A stretch of 64,000 nucleotides of DNA, from positions 7,776 to 71,775 of the forward strand of contig DASTPP010000379.1 of NCBI GenBank assembly GCA_035762175.1, in the 5' to 3' direction. The position numbers and the translations under genes were made by a program. This DNA comes from DASTPP01 sp035762175. GTDB lineage: Bacteria > Myxococcota_A > Polyangia > Polyangiales > Polyangiaceae. Under the pieces are notes generated by a model. That model was not told the DNA's origin. It did not search any database and saw only the letters and a program-made list of their open reading frames with translations. This document shows positions 17,983 to 26,931 of this stretch, piece by piece; position 1 is the stretch's first letter; each line of letters opens with the position of its first letter.

Positions 17983-19362
17983 ATGATGACGAACGATTCG
18001 GCACCCGCCGGCGCTGGGCGCATGTTTCCCCTTCCTTTCCGCCGCCGACTCGCCTGGGTCGGGGGCTTGGTCGCGGCCGGCGCGGTCTTGGCGGCCGGCG
18101 CCTGCTCCGACGAGGACGCGGGCGCGGCCGGCCCGGGCGGCGGCGCGAACGTCGCGGGCCAGGGCCAGGGCGAGGCGGGGGGCGGCGGCGCGGCGGGCGG
18201 CGGCCCGGGCGCGGCCGGCTCGGGCGGCGGCGCGGCGGGCTCAGGGGGCGGCGGCGCGGCCGGCTCGGGCGGCGCGACCCTTACCCTGACCGAGTACGAG
18301 ATTCCGACGCCGAACGTCTTCCCCATCGTGATTCAGACCGGCGAAGACGGCGGCCTCTGGTTCACCGAGGCGGGGGCCGACCAAATCGGCCGCTTCGATC
18401 TCGCCACGTCGACGTTCGAAGAATACCCTTTGCTTTCGTCCAACGCGTTCGTCACGGCGATCGCGCACGCGCCCGACGGCAACCTGTATGCCTCCCTCTT
18501 GGAGGCCCACCGCATCGCCAAGATCACGCCGGCGGGCGCCGTCACCGAGATCGAGATGCCCGGCCAGGGCGAGCCCGGGGGGGTCGTGGTGACGCGGGAC
18601 GGGCGGTACCTCTACATCACCGAGCTGCTCGACCGGCTGACGCAGCTCGATCTGCAGACGCTCACCTTCAAAAGCTTTCCGCTGTTGACGCAGAACGCCG
18701 GCACCCGCTTCATCAAAGAGGGGCTCGACGGCCGGGTGTGGGCCAGCGAGTTCGCGGTCAACCGCATCGCCGAGCTCGACCCGGCGACCGGCGTGCTGCG
18801 CGAGCACGTGGTGCCCACCGAAAACTCGTCGCCCCGGGGGCTCGCGGTGGCGCCCGACGGGTACCTTTACTTCTCCGAATACGACGCCGGCAAGATCGGG
18901 CGGCTCGACACGGCCACCCTCGAGATCACCGAGTTCGTCGTCCCCTGGGAGCGCTCGGCCCCCTTCGGAATGCACGTCGGCCACGACTGCAACTTGTGGT
19001 TCGCCGATCACCGGGCCAACAAAATCGGTCGCATGACCCCGGCGGGCGAGTTTGTCAGCATTGACATCCCGACGACCGTGACCGGCGGCGGCCCGTTCGG
19101 CGGGGGCGGTGGGTTCGGCGGGGGCGGCGGGGGCTTGCCCGGTGGTGGCGGCGGGTTCGGCGGCGGGGGCGGTGGGTTCGGCGGGGGCGGCGGGTTCGGC
19201 GGCGGCGGCCCGCCCGGCGGGGGCTTGGGCAGCTCGAGCGCCCCGACGGTCATCACCTCGGGCCCCGACGGCACGATGGCGTTCGTCGAGCAGAGCGGTA
19301 ACAAGGTGGGTATTATTCGTGGCCTCGTTCCAGACGCGAGGTGCGCGCACTGGCGTCGTTGA
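17983..19362 (+). CDS. Vgb/NHL-type beta-propeller lipoprotein with Gly-rich insertion
   Basis: 459 residues from ATG at 17983. The signal sequence RLAWVGGLVAAGAVLAAGAC ends in a lipobox, followed by a Gly/Ala/Ser linker. Residues about 100-360 contain repeated blades with the pattern of virginiamycin-B-lyase-like propellers: GEDGGLWFTEAGADQIGRFD, APDGNLYASLLEAHRIAKI, APDGYLYFSEYDAGKIGRLD, DCNLWFADHRANKIGRM. A run of about 70 residues made almost only of Gly, Phe and Pro then interrupts the fold before the last blade (GPDGTMAFVEQSGNKVGII). Vgb enzymes linearise streptogramins, but most such proteins are of unknown role, so lyase activity should not be assumed. Confidence 0.8.
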   Translation: MMTNDSAPAGAGRMFPLPFRRRLAWVGGLVAAGAVLAAGACSDEDAGAAGPGGGANVAGQGQGEAGGGGAAGGGPGAAGSGGGAAGSGGGGAAGSGGATLTLTEYEIPTPNVFPIVIQTGEDGGLWFTEAGADQIGRFDLATSTFEEYPLLSSNAFVTAIAHAPDGNLYASLLEAHRIAKITPAGAVTEIEMPGQGEPGGVVVTRDGRYLYITELLDRLTQLDLQTLTFKSFPLLTQNAGTRFIKEGLDGRVWASEFAVNRIAELDPATGVLREHVVPTENSSPRGLAVAPDGYLYFSEYDAGKIGRLDTATLEITEFVVPWERSAPFGMHVGHDCNLWFADHRANKIGRMTPAGEFVSIDIPTTVTGGGPFGGGGGFGGGGGGLPGGGGGFGGGGGGFGGGGGFGGGGPPGGGLGSSSAPTVITSGPDGTMAFVEQSGNKVGIIRGLVPDARCAHWRR

Positions 19363-19398
19363 CGCCCTCGCTCGACGCTGGCGCCGCGGGCCATCACC

Positions 19399-20115
19399 AT
19401 GAACCCTACGTCCACCGACCCGACCCGCTTCGTCCTGGTCTTCGTCGAAGACGACGAGCCGCTGCGGCGGCTCATCCGGCGCTTTCTCGAGGCGCACGGC
19501 GTGGTGGTGCTCGAGGCGCCCGACGGCCCGACCGGGCTCGCGCTGGTGGCCCGGCACGCCCCCGACGTGGTGCTGCTCGATCTCGGCCTGCCCGGCCTCG
19601 ACGGGGTCGAGCTTTGCCGGCAGGTGCGCCAGTTCTCGGCCGTGCCGATCGTGATGTTGACGGCGCGCGACGGCGAGCTCGACCGGGTGCGGGGGCTCGA
19701 CCAAGGGGCCGATGACTACGTGCTCAAGCCCTTCTCGAGCCCCGAGCTGCTGGCGCGGCTGCGCGCCCACGTGCGCCGATCGCGGGGGCTGCTGGGCCCG
19801 CGCGCGCCGTCGCTGCGGGCGGGCGAGCTCGTCATCGACGTCGCGGCCAGGTCGGCACGCCTGCGGGGGCGCGAGCTGCCGCTCACCCCGTACGAGTTCG
19901 CGCTCTTGCGGGCGCTCGCCGAGCGGCCGGGTCGGGTGTTGTCGCGCGAGCAGCTCATCGAGCTCGTGCGGGGCAGCGCCGACGAGAGCTTCGACCGCAG
20001 TATCGACGTGCACGTGTCGAACCTGCGCCGCAAGCTCGGCGACGACCCCCGGGCGCCGACGCTGCTGCGGACCGTCCGGGGGGTCGGGTATCTCCTCTCG
20101 TCGGGGGGCGAATGA
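19399..20115 (+). CDS. OmpR/PhoB-family response regulator
   Basis: 238 residues. The receiver domain has an acidic pair in FVEDDE, Asp61 as phospho-acceptor (VVLLDLGLPGLDG) and the conserved Lys in DYVLKPFSSPEL. The C-terminal winged helix is standard for OmpR/PhoB (ELPLTPYEFALLRALAERPG, then FDRSIDVHVSNLRRKLGD and RTVRGVGYLL). The gene overlaps the following kinase by four bases (ATGA), so the two form one operon. It begins 36 bases after the propeller lipoprotein gene and may be co-transcribed with it. Confidence 0.95.
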   Translation: MNPTSTDPTRFVLVFVEDDEPLRRLIRRFLEAHGVVVLEAPDGPTGLALVARHAPDVVLLDLGLPGLDGVELCRQVRQFSAVPIVMLTARDGELDRVRGLDQGADDYVLKPFSSPELLARLRAHVRRSRGLLGPRAPSLRAGELVIDVAARSARLRGRELPLTPYEFALLRALAERPGRVLSREQLIELVRGSADESFDRSIDVHVSNLRRKLGDDPRAPTLLRTVRGVGYLLSSGGE

Positions 20116-21416
20116 TCCGGCTCCGCCGCCTCGGTCCCGGGCTGTACGTGGCGACGGTCGTTCAGCTCGTGGCGGCGCTGGCCCTGGCGGCCGTCTGGTT
20201 GCGCGTCGGTCAACCGCCGCCGCCCGACCCCGAGATCGCGCCGGCCGCCGCGCTCGCGACCGCGCTCGGGGCCCTGGCCGACCGACCCGAGGCCCGACAG
20301 CGGGTCTTGCAGTCGTACGCCGACCACGTTCGCGCCCAGCTCCTGCTCGCCGACGCGGCGGGGCGCCCCGTGGCCTCGGCCGAGCCGCCGCCGGCGCTCG
20401 GCGCGGTGCGGGGCCGGACGGCGTCCTTGCCGGTACGCGGGCCCGACGGGGCCGAGCTCGGCCGGCTCGACGTCACGCCGGTGCTCCCGCCGCCGCCGCG
20501 CCGGTTGGTCGGGTCGATCGTGGCGGCCCTGTTGCTCGCCCTCGCCGGCACGACCGCGCTGCTCGCCCGCCGCGTGGTGCGCCCGCTAGCGGCCCTCGAA
20601 GAGGCCGCGCGCCGCTTCGGCGAAGGCGAGCTCAACCGCCGCAGCGGCATTCGTCGCGACGACGAGCTGGGGAGCCTGGCGCGGTCGTTCGACGAAATGG
20701 CGTCGCGCATCAGCTCGTTGATCGAGCAACAGTCGCAATTTTTGGGCAACGTGTCGCACGAGCTCCGCACGCCCCTGGCCCGCATGCGGGCGGCCCTTGA
20801 CCTGGCCGCGGCGGGGCTCGCCCTCGACCCTGAGATCATGGGCGATCTCGCCCGCGACGTCGGCGAGCTCGAGCGGCTGGTGCGCGAGCTGCTCGAGCTC
20901 GCTCGGTGGCAGGTCCACGGCCCCGAGCGGCGCTTCGTCGCGCCCGCGCCCGACCTCGAGCCCGTCGATCTCGTGAGCCTGGCTCGCGACGCGGGGCAGC
21001 GCTTCGGCTTGCGCCACCCGGGGCGAGGCTTGCGGCTCGAGCTGCCGCCTGGGCTCGAGGTGCGGGCGTCCGTGGTCTTGCTGCGACGGGCGCTCGATAA
21101 CCTCCTCGACAACGCCGCGGCCTATGCCGATCGGGCGGCCCCCGTCGTGCTCGCGGTGCGCGCCGAGCGCGCGGGCGCGGTGGTCGAGGTGCGCGACCGG
21201 GGGCCGGGCATGAGCCCGAGTGATCTCGAGCGGGCCTTTGAGCCTTTCTTCCGGGCCGAGCCCAGCCGCTCTCGGCGCACCGGGGGCGTCGGGCTCGGGC
21301 TGAGCTTCGCCCGCATGGCCGTCCAAGCCCAGGGCGGCGACTTGGTGCTGCGAAGCGAGCCGGGGGTCGGCATGACGGCCACCATCCTTCTGCGAAGGGG
21401 CCCCCAGACGCCCTGA
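20112..21416 (+). CDS. Sensor histidine kinase (EnvZ/CpxA-like layout)
   Basis: 434 residues. Helix 1 (VVQLVAALALAAVWL) and helix 2 (IVAALLLALAGTTALLA) bracket a periplasmic sensor region of about 110 residues. A HAMP linker (RRVVRPLAALEEAARRFGEG) leads to the HisKA motif (VSHELRTPLARMRAAL). The ATPase domain follows, with RALDNLLDNAAAYA, VRDRGPGM and GGVGLGLSFARM. It is the cognate partner of the response regulator encoded just upstream and overlapping it. The stimulus is unknown. The gene is convergent with the hydroxylase gene on the right. Confidence 0.95.
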   Translation: MIRLRRLGPGLYVATVVQLVAALALAAVWLRVGQPPPPDPEIAPAAALATALGALADRPEARQRVLQSYADHVRAQLLLADAAGRPVASAEPPPALGAVRGRTASLPVRGPDGAELGRLDVTPVLPPPPRRLVGSIVAALLLALAGTTALLARRVVRPLAALEEAARRFGEGELNRRSGIRRDDELGSLARSFDEMASRISSLIEQQSQFLGNVSHELRTPLARMRAALDLAAAGLALDPEIMGDLARDVGELERLVRELLELARWQVHGPERRFVAPAPDLEPVDLVSLARDAGQRFGLRHPGRGLRLELPPGLEVRASVVLLRRALDNLLDNAAAYADRAAPVVLAVRAERAGAVVEVRDRGPGMSPSDLERAFEPFFRAEPSRSRRTGGVGLGLSFARMAVQAQGGDLVLRSEPGVGMTATILLRRGPQTP

Positions 21417-21502
21417 GCCACGCCGACGCGCACCATGAGCACGTCGGACGTCGAGAGGCACCGCCGGGGCGGCGAGGCCGACGATGTTCGGGCGCACAGC
21501 CC

Positions 21503-22543
21503 TCACGTCGTGGGCGCCTGGCCCCGCCCGTCGGCCCGCAGCGCGGGCGCCATCGCCGCCCTTTCCGGCGTCGTCCCTTCGGCCCGGCCCGCCGGGCGGA
21601 AGGCGCGGGCGAGCGGGGCGAGGTAGACGTCGCGCAGGCTGCGCGAGGGCCGGTGCGCCGACGGGTCGAGCCCGAAGTGCAGACGCTCGTCGCCCGCCGG
21701 CACGTAGAGCGTGCCGGCGAGCCAGTCCCACACGGCGAACACGCCGCCGAAGTTCTTGTCGAAATGGCGGGGGTCGGCACTATGGTGCACTTGGTGCTGT
21801 CGGGGGCTGATGAACAGGCGCTCGAGCGCGCGCCCATACGAGAGGGGCACGTGCGAGTGGCGCAGGTGCGAGCCGGCGGCATAGCTCACGAAGATGACGG
21901 CGTTGACGCCGAAGGCGGTGACGAGCCGAAGCTCGCCGGGAAAGAAGTAACGAAACAGCCCCTCGGTCGTTTGCACGAGCGCCATGGTGACGAGCGCCGT
22001 GATGAGCAACGAGAGGGGGTGGCCTCGGTAGGCGCTGAGCGGGGTCAGCACCTCGGCCTCGTGGTGCACCTTGTGCAGCTCCCACAGGAAGGGCACGCGG
22101 TGAAAAAGAACGTGGGTGACGAAGAAGGCGAAGTCGGCCGCCAGGGCGGCGGCGACGGTGAAGGCGAGGTTGACGAGGGGGCCGGGCAACGGGCTCGCGG
22201 CGGGCGCGGGCGCGGCGGCCCGGAGGGCGGAGGCGACCCAGTCGCCGAGGGGGGGCGAGAGCCGTAGAAACGGCCCGAGGAGCAGGCCGCCGTACACGGC
22301 GTTGACGACCAGCACCTGCAGGTCGAGCCGGGCCGACGGGTGGCCGTACGCGTCGGCCTGCAAATAAAATCGCGCGAAGCCCCGGCGGCGAAGCGCGCCG
22401 TCGCCCCTCGCGGCCTGGGCGAAGACCCAGGCCGCGAGGGGCACGCCGAGGGCGACGTAAAGAAGGCAAACCTCTTCGGCGGGCGAAACGAAGTAGGCCA
22501 GGGGGGCGAGAAGCTGGCGTAGAACGTCGGTCCAAGCGGGCAT
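21503..22543 (-). CDS. Sterol desaturase / fatty acid hydroxylase-family membrane enzyme
   Basis: 346 residues from ATG at 22543, preceded by a good AAGGAG ribosome site. Hydrophobic helices alternate with the histidine clusters that bind the di-iron centre: HVLFH, ELHKVHHEAE, HLRHSH and RQHQVHH. This is the pattern of the membrane-bound hydroxylase superfamily (sterol C5/C4 desaturases, carotene hydroxylases, alkylglycerol monooxygenase relatives). The substrate is likely a lipid of the cell membrane. Polyangiales are known to make sterols or other polycyclic lipids, but no cyclase is in this window to support that here. Confidence 0.88.
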   Translation of the reverse strand: MPAWTDVLRQLLAPLAYFVSPAEEVCLLYVALGVPLAAWVFAQAARGDGALRRRGFARFYLQADAYGHPSARLDLQVLVVNAVYGGLLLGPFLRLSPPLGDWVASALRAAAPAPAASPLPGPLVNLAFTVAAALAADFAFFVTHVLFHRVPFLWELHKVHHEAEVLTPLSAYRGHPLSLLITALVTMALVQTTEGLFRYFFPGELRLVTAFGVNAVIFVSYAAGSHLRHSHVPLSYGRALERLFISPRQHQVHHSADPRHFDKNFGGVFAVWDWLAGTLYVPAGDERLHFGLDPSAHRPSRSLRDVYLAPLARAFRPAGRAEGTTPERAAMAPALRADGRGQAPTT

Positions 22544-22651
22544 CAGTCGCGTCTCCTTGCTTGACGGCTTCGCCGCCGCGGGCCCGACGACGCCGCGGCC
22601 TTTCTGCGCCGGTCGTGCCCGCCCCGGGGCGGGCGCCGGGCTCGACCTTCT

Positions 22652-22852
22652 TTAAGGAGAGAGGTCGAAGAGGCTCAGCAAGAATTCGACGACGCCGACG
22701 GTCCGACCGCCGCCGCTCGCGCTGCGGGTGTTGCCGGCATTCCCCGTCCCGGCGTTGGCCACCTTGACGCCGAGCTCGGGCAGGGCGGTCGAGCCGACGG
22801 CGCCGGCCACGAGGAAGCTGACGGTGCAGACGAGCTTGCGAATGGTTCTCAT
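22652..22852 (-). CDS. Small secreted peptide, 66 residues
   Basis: A strong ribosome binding site (AAGGGAGA) sits nine bases before ATG at 22852. The product starts with a textbook Sec signal peptide (MRTIRKLVCTVSFLVAGAVG), so the mature peptide would be about 40-45 residues (possibly from STALPELGVKVANAG), with a Gly/Ser-rich middle and a hydrophobic end VVEFLLSLFDLSP. No family recognised. The gene lies upstream of the hydroxylase gene on the same strand with 108 bases between, so they may share a transcript. Confidence 0.65.
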   Translation of the reverse strand: MRTIRKLVCTVSFLVAGAVGSTALPELGVKVANAGTGNAGNTRSASGGGRTVGVVEFLLSLFDLSP

Positions 22853-23405
22853 GATCGTAGTCTCCCTTCAATGTTGCGTGCAGGCGCGAATCGTCGCCCG
22901 GCTCGGGTGGGCCGCCCCGCGCGAGGTGCGAAGCGGATTGGCGTGGCATCAACCAGAAAGCAGCGCGCCTCCCGTGCGACGCGGCAGCGCCACGAGCGCG
23001 CTCCGGTGCACCTCCGCGCCCGGGCCGTCGCCCCCGGGCAGGGGCGGGGGTGGCTCGAGGGGGCGGTGACGGGACCCCCCGCGCGTGGGGCGGGTCGCTT
23101 CGGACCGAAGAGAGTGCAAGCCACGTGCCGCGCGCGCCGGTCAGGCGGCCGGTGGCGTTCGCGCCGGCGCACGAACGCCCGTCGGCGGCGCTGCTTCGTG
23201 CGGCAGAGGGCCCTCTCGAGCCCGGTCGTTGGGCGGGCGGCCGTCGGCGGGCCGGCGCAAACGCTTCGAACGTGTACGGCCGGAGGGCACGTGCGCCGGC
23301 GTGCGGCGAGTTCGAACGAGTTGGACGCCCCGCGGCCAAGTCGTACCGGCGAGTGCCAAGTCGTTCCGGCCCCTGTCAGTCTGGGGGTTAGAGGGTACCC
23401 CTATG
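22853..23405. other. Gene-free stretch upstream of the secreted peptide
   Basis: About 550 bases; frames on both strands are Arg-rich and mutually inconsistent. It presumably includes the promoter of the secreted-peptide gene close to 22853. I see no RNA gene. Confidence 0.4.
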
Positions 23406-23660
23406 CTCGATGGTTGGTCTGGCCGAAGATTCGTCGCCAAATGAATCGTCGAGCATTCGGTTTCGTCGAAATTCGACCCCCGACCCAATCGTCGAGCATT
23501 GGTTCCGGTCAAAATTTGACCCGACCCAATCGTCGAGGGTTGGTTCGGGCCGAAATTCGGCCCGGCGGCAGGGCTCGACGCTTGGTTCGAGTCGAAATTC
23601 GGCCCGGCGGCAGGGCTCGACGCTTGGTTCGGCCGTGCCGGGGGCCCCCGCCGGGGTGGT
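23406..23660. repeat. Array of 41-43-bp palindromic units (copy 1)
   Basis: Six units start at about 23406, 23450, 23493, 23534, 23576 and 23618. Each begins CGA(G/C) and contains the imperfect palindrome GGTTCGGG(T/C)C-AAATT-GGCCCG, centred on AAATT. Units differ by point changes and there is no unique spacer. A second array with the same unit order lies at 28293-28610. The array lies 3' of the six-hairpin glycosidase gene. Confidence 0.8.
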
Positions 23661-23717
23661 TCGTTGGGCGGAGGCCGGCGGCCCGCTCGCCCCGTCGCCG
23701 GCGGGTGACGTCGCCGC

Positions 23718-26366
23718 TTACTCGAACGACACGACGAGCGTGCGGGTGGGGCCCGCCTGCGTTTCGACCCGCACCTCGCGGCCGCGCGGGGTGTCGACCA
23801 CCGCGGGCGTCGCGGGCGCGCCGTCGAGCGTGACAGCCTTGACCGTCGCCCCGGGCGGGATCGTCGCGCCGATCGTCAGCGCCAAGCCCGCCGGCGCCGT
23901 GACCGTGGTCGTGTGGCGGGTGCCGCTCTTCTGCGCGGACGCGGCCATCACGCCGTTGCCCACGCGGAGGTCTTTGACCGAAAGGCCGGGCCACGACACG
24001 GGGATCTGGGGCACGACCGAGAGGCGGCCCGCGGGCGCGTCGGGGTCGACCCCGAGGAAGTAACGGATCACCGGCCACTGGATGCCGTACGCCGACCACG
24101 CCTGCAAGACCATGGCCCGCTCGCGGAAGTCGACGAACGCGTCGTAGCCCGGGCTCGCGGCGATCTCGGGCAAGGCCCCCGGCATCTCGAGGTTGATCAG
24201 CCGGGCGATCGATTCGATGTAAAAGAGCGCCTGGTTGTCCGCGACGCGGCCGTAGTTGGCCTCCGCCACCGCCATGACCGACGTCGGCAGCGTCCAGCAC
24301 TTGAGCTCGCCCTTCGCGTCGGGGCCGCCGTTCGCGCCCGTGTGGAACACGCCGCACGGGCCGCTGTCGAGCGCCTCGAGCTGGGTGAGCGCGGCGTTCG
24401 CGTGGGCCGGCGAGGCGACGGCGACCTCCATCGGGGTCGCGTTGATCCAGTGGCGCTGCTGGAGCCGCTGGTCCGCCTGGGTGCAGACGTTCACCCAGCC
24501 GTTTTGCTGCTGCTCTTCGGGCGTGATCTCGTCGCCCGCGTTGCACCGCGAGTCGGCGAAGCGCTTGTCTGCTTCGACCCACCAGTCGGCGTCGAGCGCG
24601 AGCCGCATCGCGTCGGCCTTCTGGCCGGCCCAGGTCGCGGTAGTCTGGTCGCCCTTGCTCGCGGCCATGCGCTGCAGCGCCCGCAGCGCGTCCCAGGTGT
24701 AGGCCGCGACGTCGAGCTTCTCGGAGCCCATGCCGCTCCGCTCGACCATGCCGTAGCCTTCGGGCCACCCGTCGCCGTCGGCGTCGAGCGTCGAGGTGAC
24801 GTATTGCAGCCCCTTGAGCGTAAAGTCATACATCTCGTCGCGGAACGTGTTATCGCCGGACCAGCGCCACAGCAGGTCGACGGCGACGGCGAACTGGGCC
24901 GTCTCGTTCGTGTTGCCCGGGTCGCCGACGCCGCCAAAGTAGACCGAGCCGTCGGTCACGACCTCGTGGACCACCTTGCCGCTGTCGCCGTTGATCGCCT
25001 GCGAGACGTCGCGGATACCGCGCAGGTGCGCCATGGCCGTGTCCCACTGCCCGGAGGCGGCGAGCGCGAACGAGGTGTACGCCCCGTCGGTGCCGAAGAA
25101 CCAGGGGTAGTCGGGGAAGCCGGCGCCGATGCCCGTCAGCGAGGGCAGGGTCGCGGCCGGCGTCTGGGGGTAGTCTTTGCCCTCTTTCGTGAACCGAACC
25201 TGGACGTTCGTGACCGTGCGGCGCAAGTCCGCGAGGTTCAGCTTGCCCCAATCGAACGCCGCCCGGATCGCCTCGTTCGGCAGGTCGACTTGGGTCTGGC
25301 CGAGCAAGGCCTGCCGCGCCGTGATCTTGTCGGCCAGCGCCTTCGACGGGTCGGTCAGCGCGGCGTTCAGCGCCTGCCTGGCCTCGTCCGGCGACACGTG
25401 CGAGCCCGCGACGCCGACCCACAAGGTCAGCTCTTGGCTCGCGGCGAGGTTCAGCTGCCATTTCAGCTCGGCGCCCGTGCCCTTGCCGTACTCGAGGTAG
25501 TCCGGGTGCGCGGCGGCCGGCACCGGGCCCCAGAACGCGTCGCCCGTCGCCCCGCTCTCGGGCTTCATCGTCGCGCCGATGAGGCCGTACCGCGGGTTCG
25601 GGCCGTCTTGAAAGGCGACCGTGCCGGAGGCCGCGTCGTACGCCCCCATGTCCTGCGCGTTCGCGTCCTTCGCGTTCGGCGTCGTCCAGCCCCACGGGTA
25701 CGCGGACATGAGCTCGCTCCGCGCGTCCATGGTCAGCTCGAACGCCTTCGCCGCGCCGCCCGTGTTCTTGATGGTCACCCCGACCAAGACGACCGGCGAG
25801 CCGTCCGGGGAGAACTCGGTGCGCGTGACCGCGAGCCCGCTCACCTCGGGGAACGCCAGCTTCGCGTACCCCGAGCCCGTGGTGTACTCGGAAGCCGGCG
25901 GCAACCAGGCGCCGTCCAAGGCGAACCAGTAGCCGTCGAGCACCTTGATGGGGTGGGCCCAGACCCCGCCCATCTCGCCGCGGATGTGCCAGCCGGCGGG
26001 CGCAAAGCTGCCGTCCGCCACGCCGACGACGTAGGCGCGGTCGCCGGCGGCGACGTACCGTTTGATGCCGAGGTTGTCGGACGTCGAGAGCGCGAGCGCG
26101 GCTGGCAGCGCGCCGCCCCCGCCCCCGCCGGCGCCCGTGCCCGAGCCGCCGACGCCCGCCCCGCTCGTTCCCGAGCCGCCGGCGCCCGCCCCGCCGACGC
26201 CCGCCCCGCCGACGCCCGCCCCGCTCGCGCCCCGGCCGGCCGAGCCCCCTGTGCCGGCGGGCCTGCCCGGTGAATCGTCGTCATCATCGCCGCAGGCGAC
26301 CGCGACGAGCGCGGACGCGAAGCACAACCCAAGTACCCCCCTCACGAGCCCGGGCCCACCTCTCAT
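23718..26366 (-). CDS. Six-hairpin glycosidase lipoprotein (amylo-alpha-1,6-glucosidase/GH15-like)
   Basis: 882 residues from ATG at 26366, eight bases after an AGAAGGAGT ribosome site. The signal (GLCFASALVAVAC) ends in a lipobox; an acidic DDDDD stretch and a Gly/Ala linker of about 45 residues follow. The N-terminal ~250 residues form a beta-rich domain (YVVGVADGSFAPAGWHIRGE). The C-terminal ~500 residues are an (alpha/alpha)6 barrel like glycogen-debranching or glucoamylase domains (GFPDYPWFFGTDGAYTSF, GDPGNTNETAQFAVAVDLLW, DADGDGWPEG). It probably hydrolyses an alpha-linked glucan or similar sugar outside the cell. Exact specificity is not readable from the sequence. Confidence 0.8.
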   Translation of the reverse strand: MRGGPGLVRGVLGLCFASALVAVACGDDDDDSPGRPAGTGGSAGRGASGAGVGGAGVGGAGAGGSGTSGAGVGGSGTGAGGGGGGALPAALALSTSDNLGIKRYVAAGDRAYVVGVADGSFAPAGWHIRGEMGGVWAHPIKVLDGYWFALDGAWLPPASEYTTGSGYAKLAFPEVSGLAVTRTEFSPDGSPVVLVGVTIKNTGGAAKAFELTMDARSELMSAYPWGWTTPNAKDANAQDMGAYDAASGTVAFQDGPNPRYGLIGATMKPESGATGDAFWGPVPAAAHPDYLEYGKGTGAELKWQLNLAASQELTLWVGVAGSHVSPDEARQALNAALTDPSKALADKITARQALLGQTQVDLPNEAIRAAFDWGKLNLADLRRTVTNVQVRFTKEGKDYPQTPAATLPSLTGIGAGFPDYPWFFGTDGAYTSFALAASGQWDTAMAHLRGIRDVSQAINGDSGKVVHEVVTDGSVYFGGVGDPGNTNETAQFAVAVDLLWRWSGDNTFRDEMYDFTLKGLQYVTSTLDADGDGWPEGYGMVERSGMGSEKLDVAAYTWDALRALQRMAASKGDQTTATWAGQKADAMRLALDADWWVEADKRFADSRCNAGDEITPEEQQQNGWVNVCTQADQRLQQRHWINATPMEVAVASPAHANAALTQLEALDSGPCGVFHTGANGGPDAKGELKCWTLPTSVMAVAEANYGRVADNQALFYIESIARLINLEMPGALPEIAASPGYDAFVDFRERAMVLQAWSAYGIQWPVIRYFLGVDPDAPAGRLSVVPQIPVSWPGLSVKDLRVGNGVMAASAQKSGTRHTTTVTAPAGLALTIGATIPPGATVKAVTLDGAPATPAVVDTPRGREVRVETQAGPTRTLVVSFE

Positions 26367-26931
26367 GATCGTACTCCTTCTGTTTGATTGAAATACCGCG
26401 CCGGCGATCGGCGGGCTTTGTGCCAGCTGTTGGTCTCTCGCCCGCTACCCGTTTTCGCGGTCACGCCCGACCGTCGGCCGCCATTGCGCCCCGGTCAATT
26501 TCTTGGCGGACGCTAGACTAGAAGTCTCGTTGAGGACAGTCGAATCTCTCGACTCCTGCGCCGCGCGACGGGGCGTCGATCGTGGTAACTACATTGTGGT
26601 CAGTCGGCCGATGCTACAACCTAGACGATTCCGTAATTGAACGACAATTTCTCGGCGACGGGAGGGGCTTGACCCTCGGCGGCCCGCGAACGGCTGGGTG
26701 CCGCAGACGCGCGGCTGTGCTCGCGCCTGGTTGCCGAGGTCGAAGGCCGTGCTCCCCCGGCCCGGCCGCCGCGTGATGGGCGCGGCCGGGGCCGCCTTCG
26801 CGTCGCGCTACCCCCGCCCTTCGCCGCCGAAGGGGCCGCCCCCGGGGGCTAATTTAGGCTCTGACCCCCGAAAAGGGCAGGGCGGCGAAAAAAAATCGGC
26901 AACTGGCCTCCGGGCCTGGCCGAGGGGGTAG
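26367..26931. other. Divergent promoter region, 565 bases
   Basis: It separates the leftward glycosidase gene from the rightward hypothetical gene. The part from about 26500 to 26660 is clearly AT-richer than its surroundings (CTAGACTAGAAG, TTGTGG then TACAAC 15 bases later), as expected for promoters. No gene is convincing here. Confidence 0.45.

Noticed and set aside
23406..23833. Reading the palindromic array as a repeat protein (VRAEIRPGGRARRL-type repeats)
   Set aside because: Unit lengths of 41-43 bp are not constant multiples of three, so the frame is not kept between units.
23913..26273. 786-codon plus-strand frame opposite the six-hairpin glycosidase
   Set aside because: Mirror frame produced by high GC; the minus strand has signal peptide, lipobox, ribosome site and barrel motifs.
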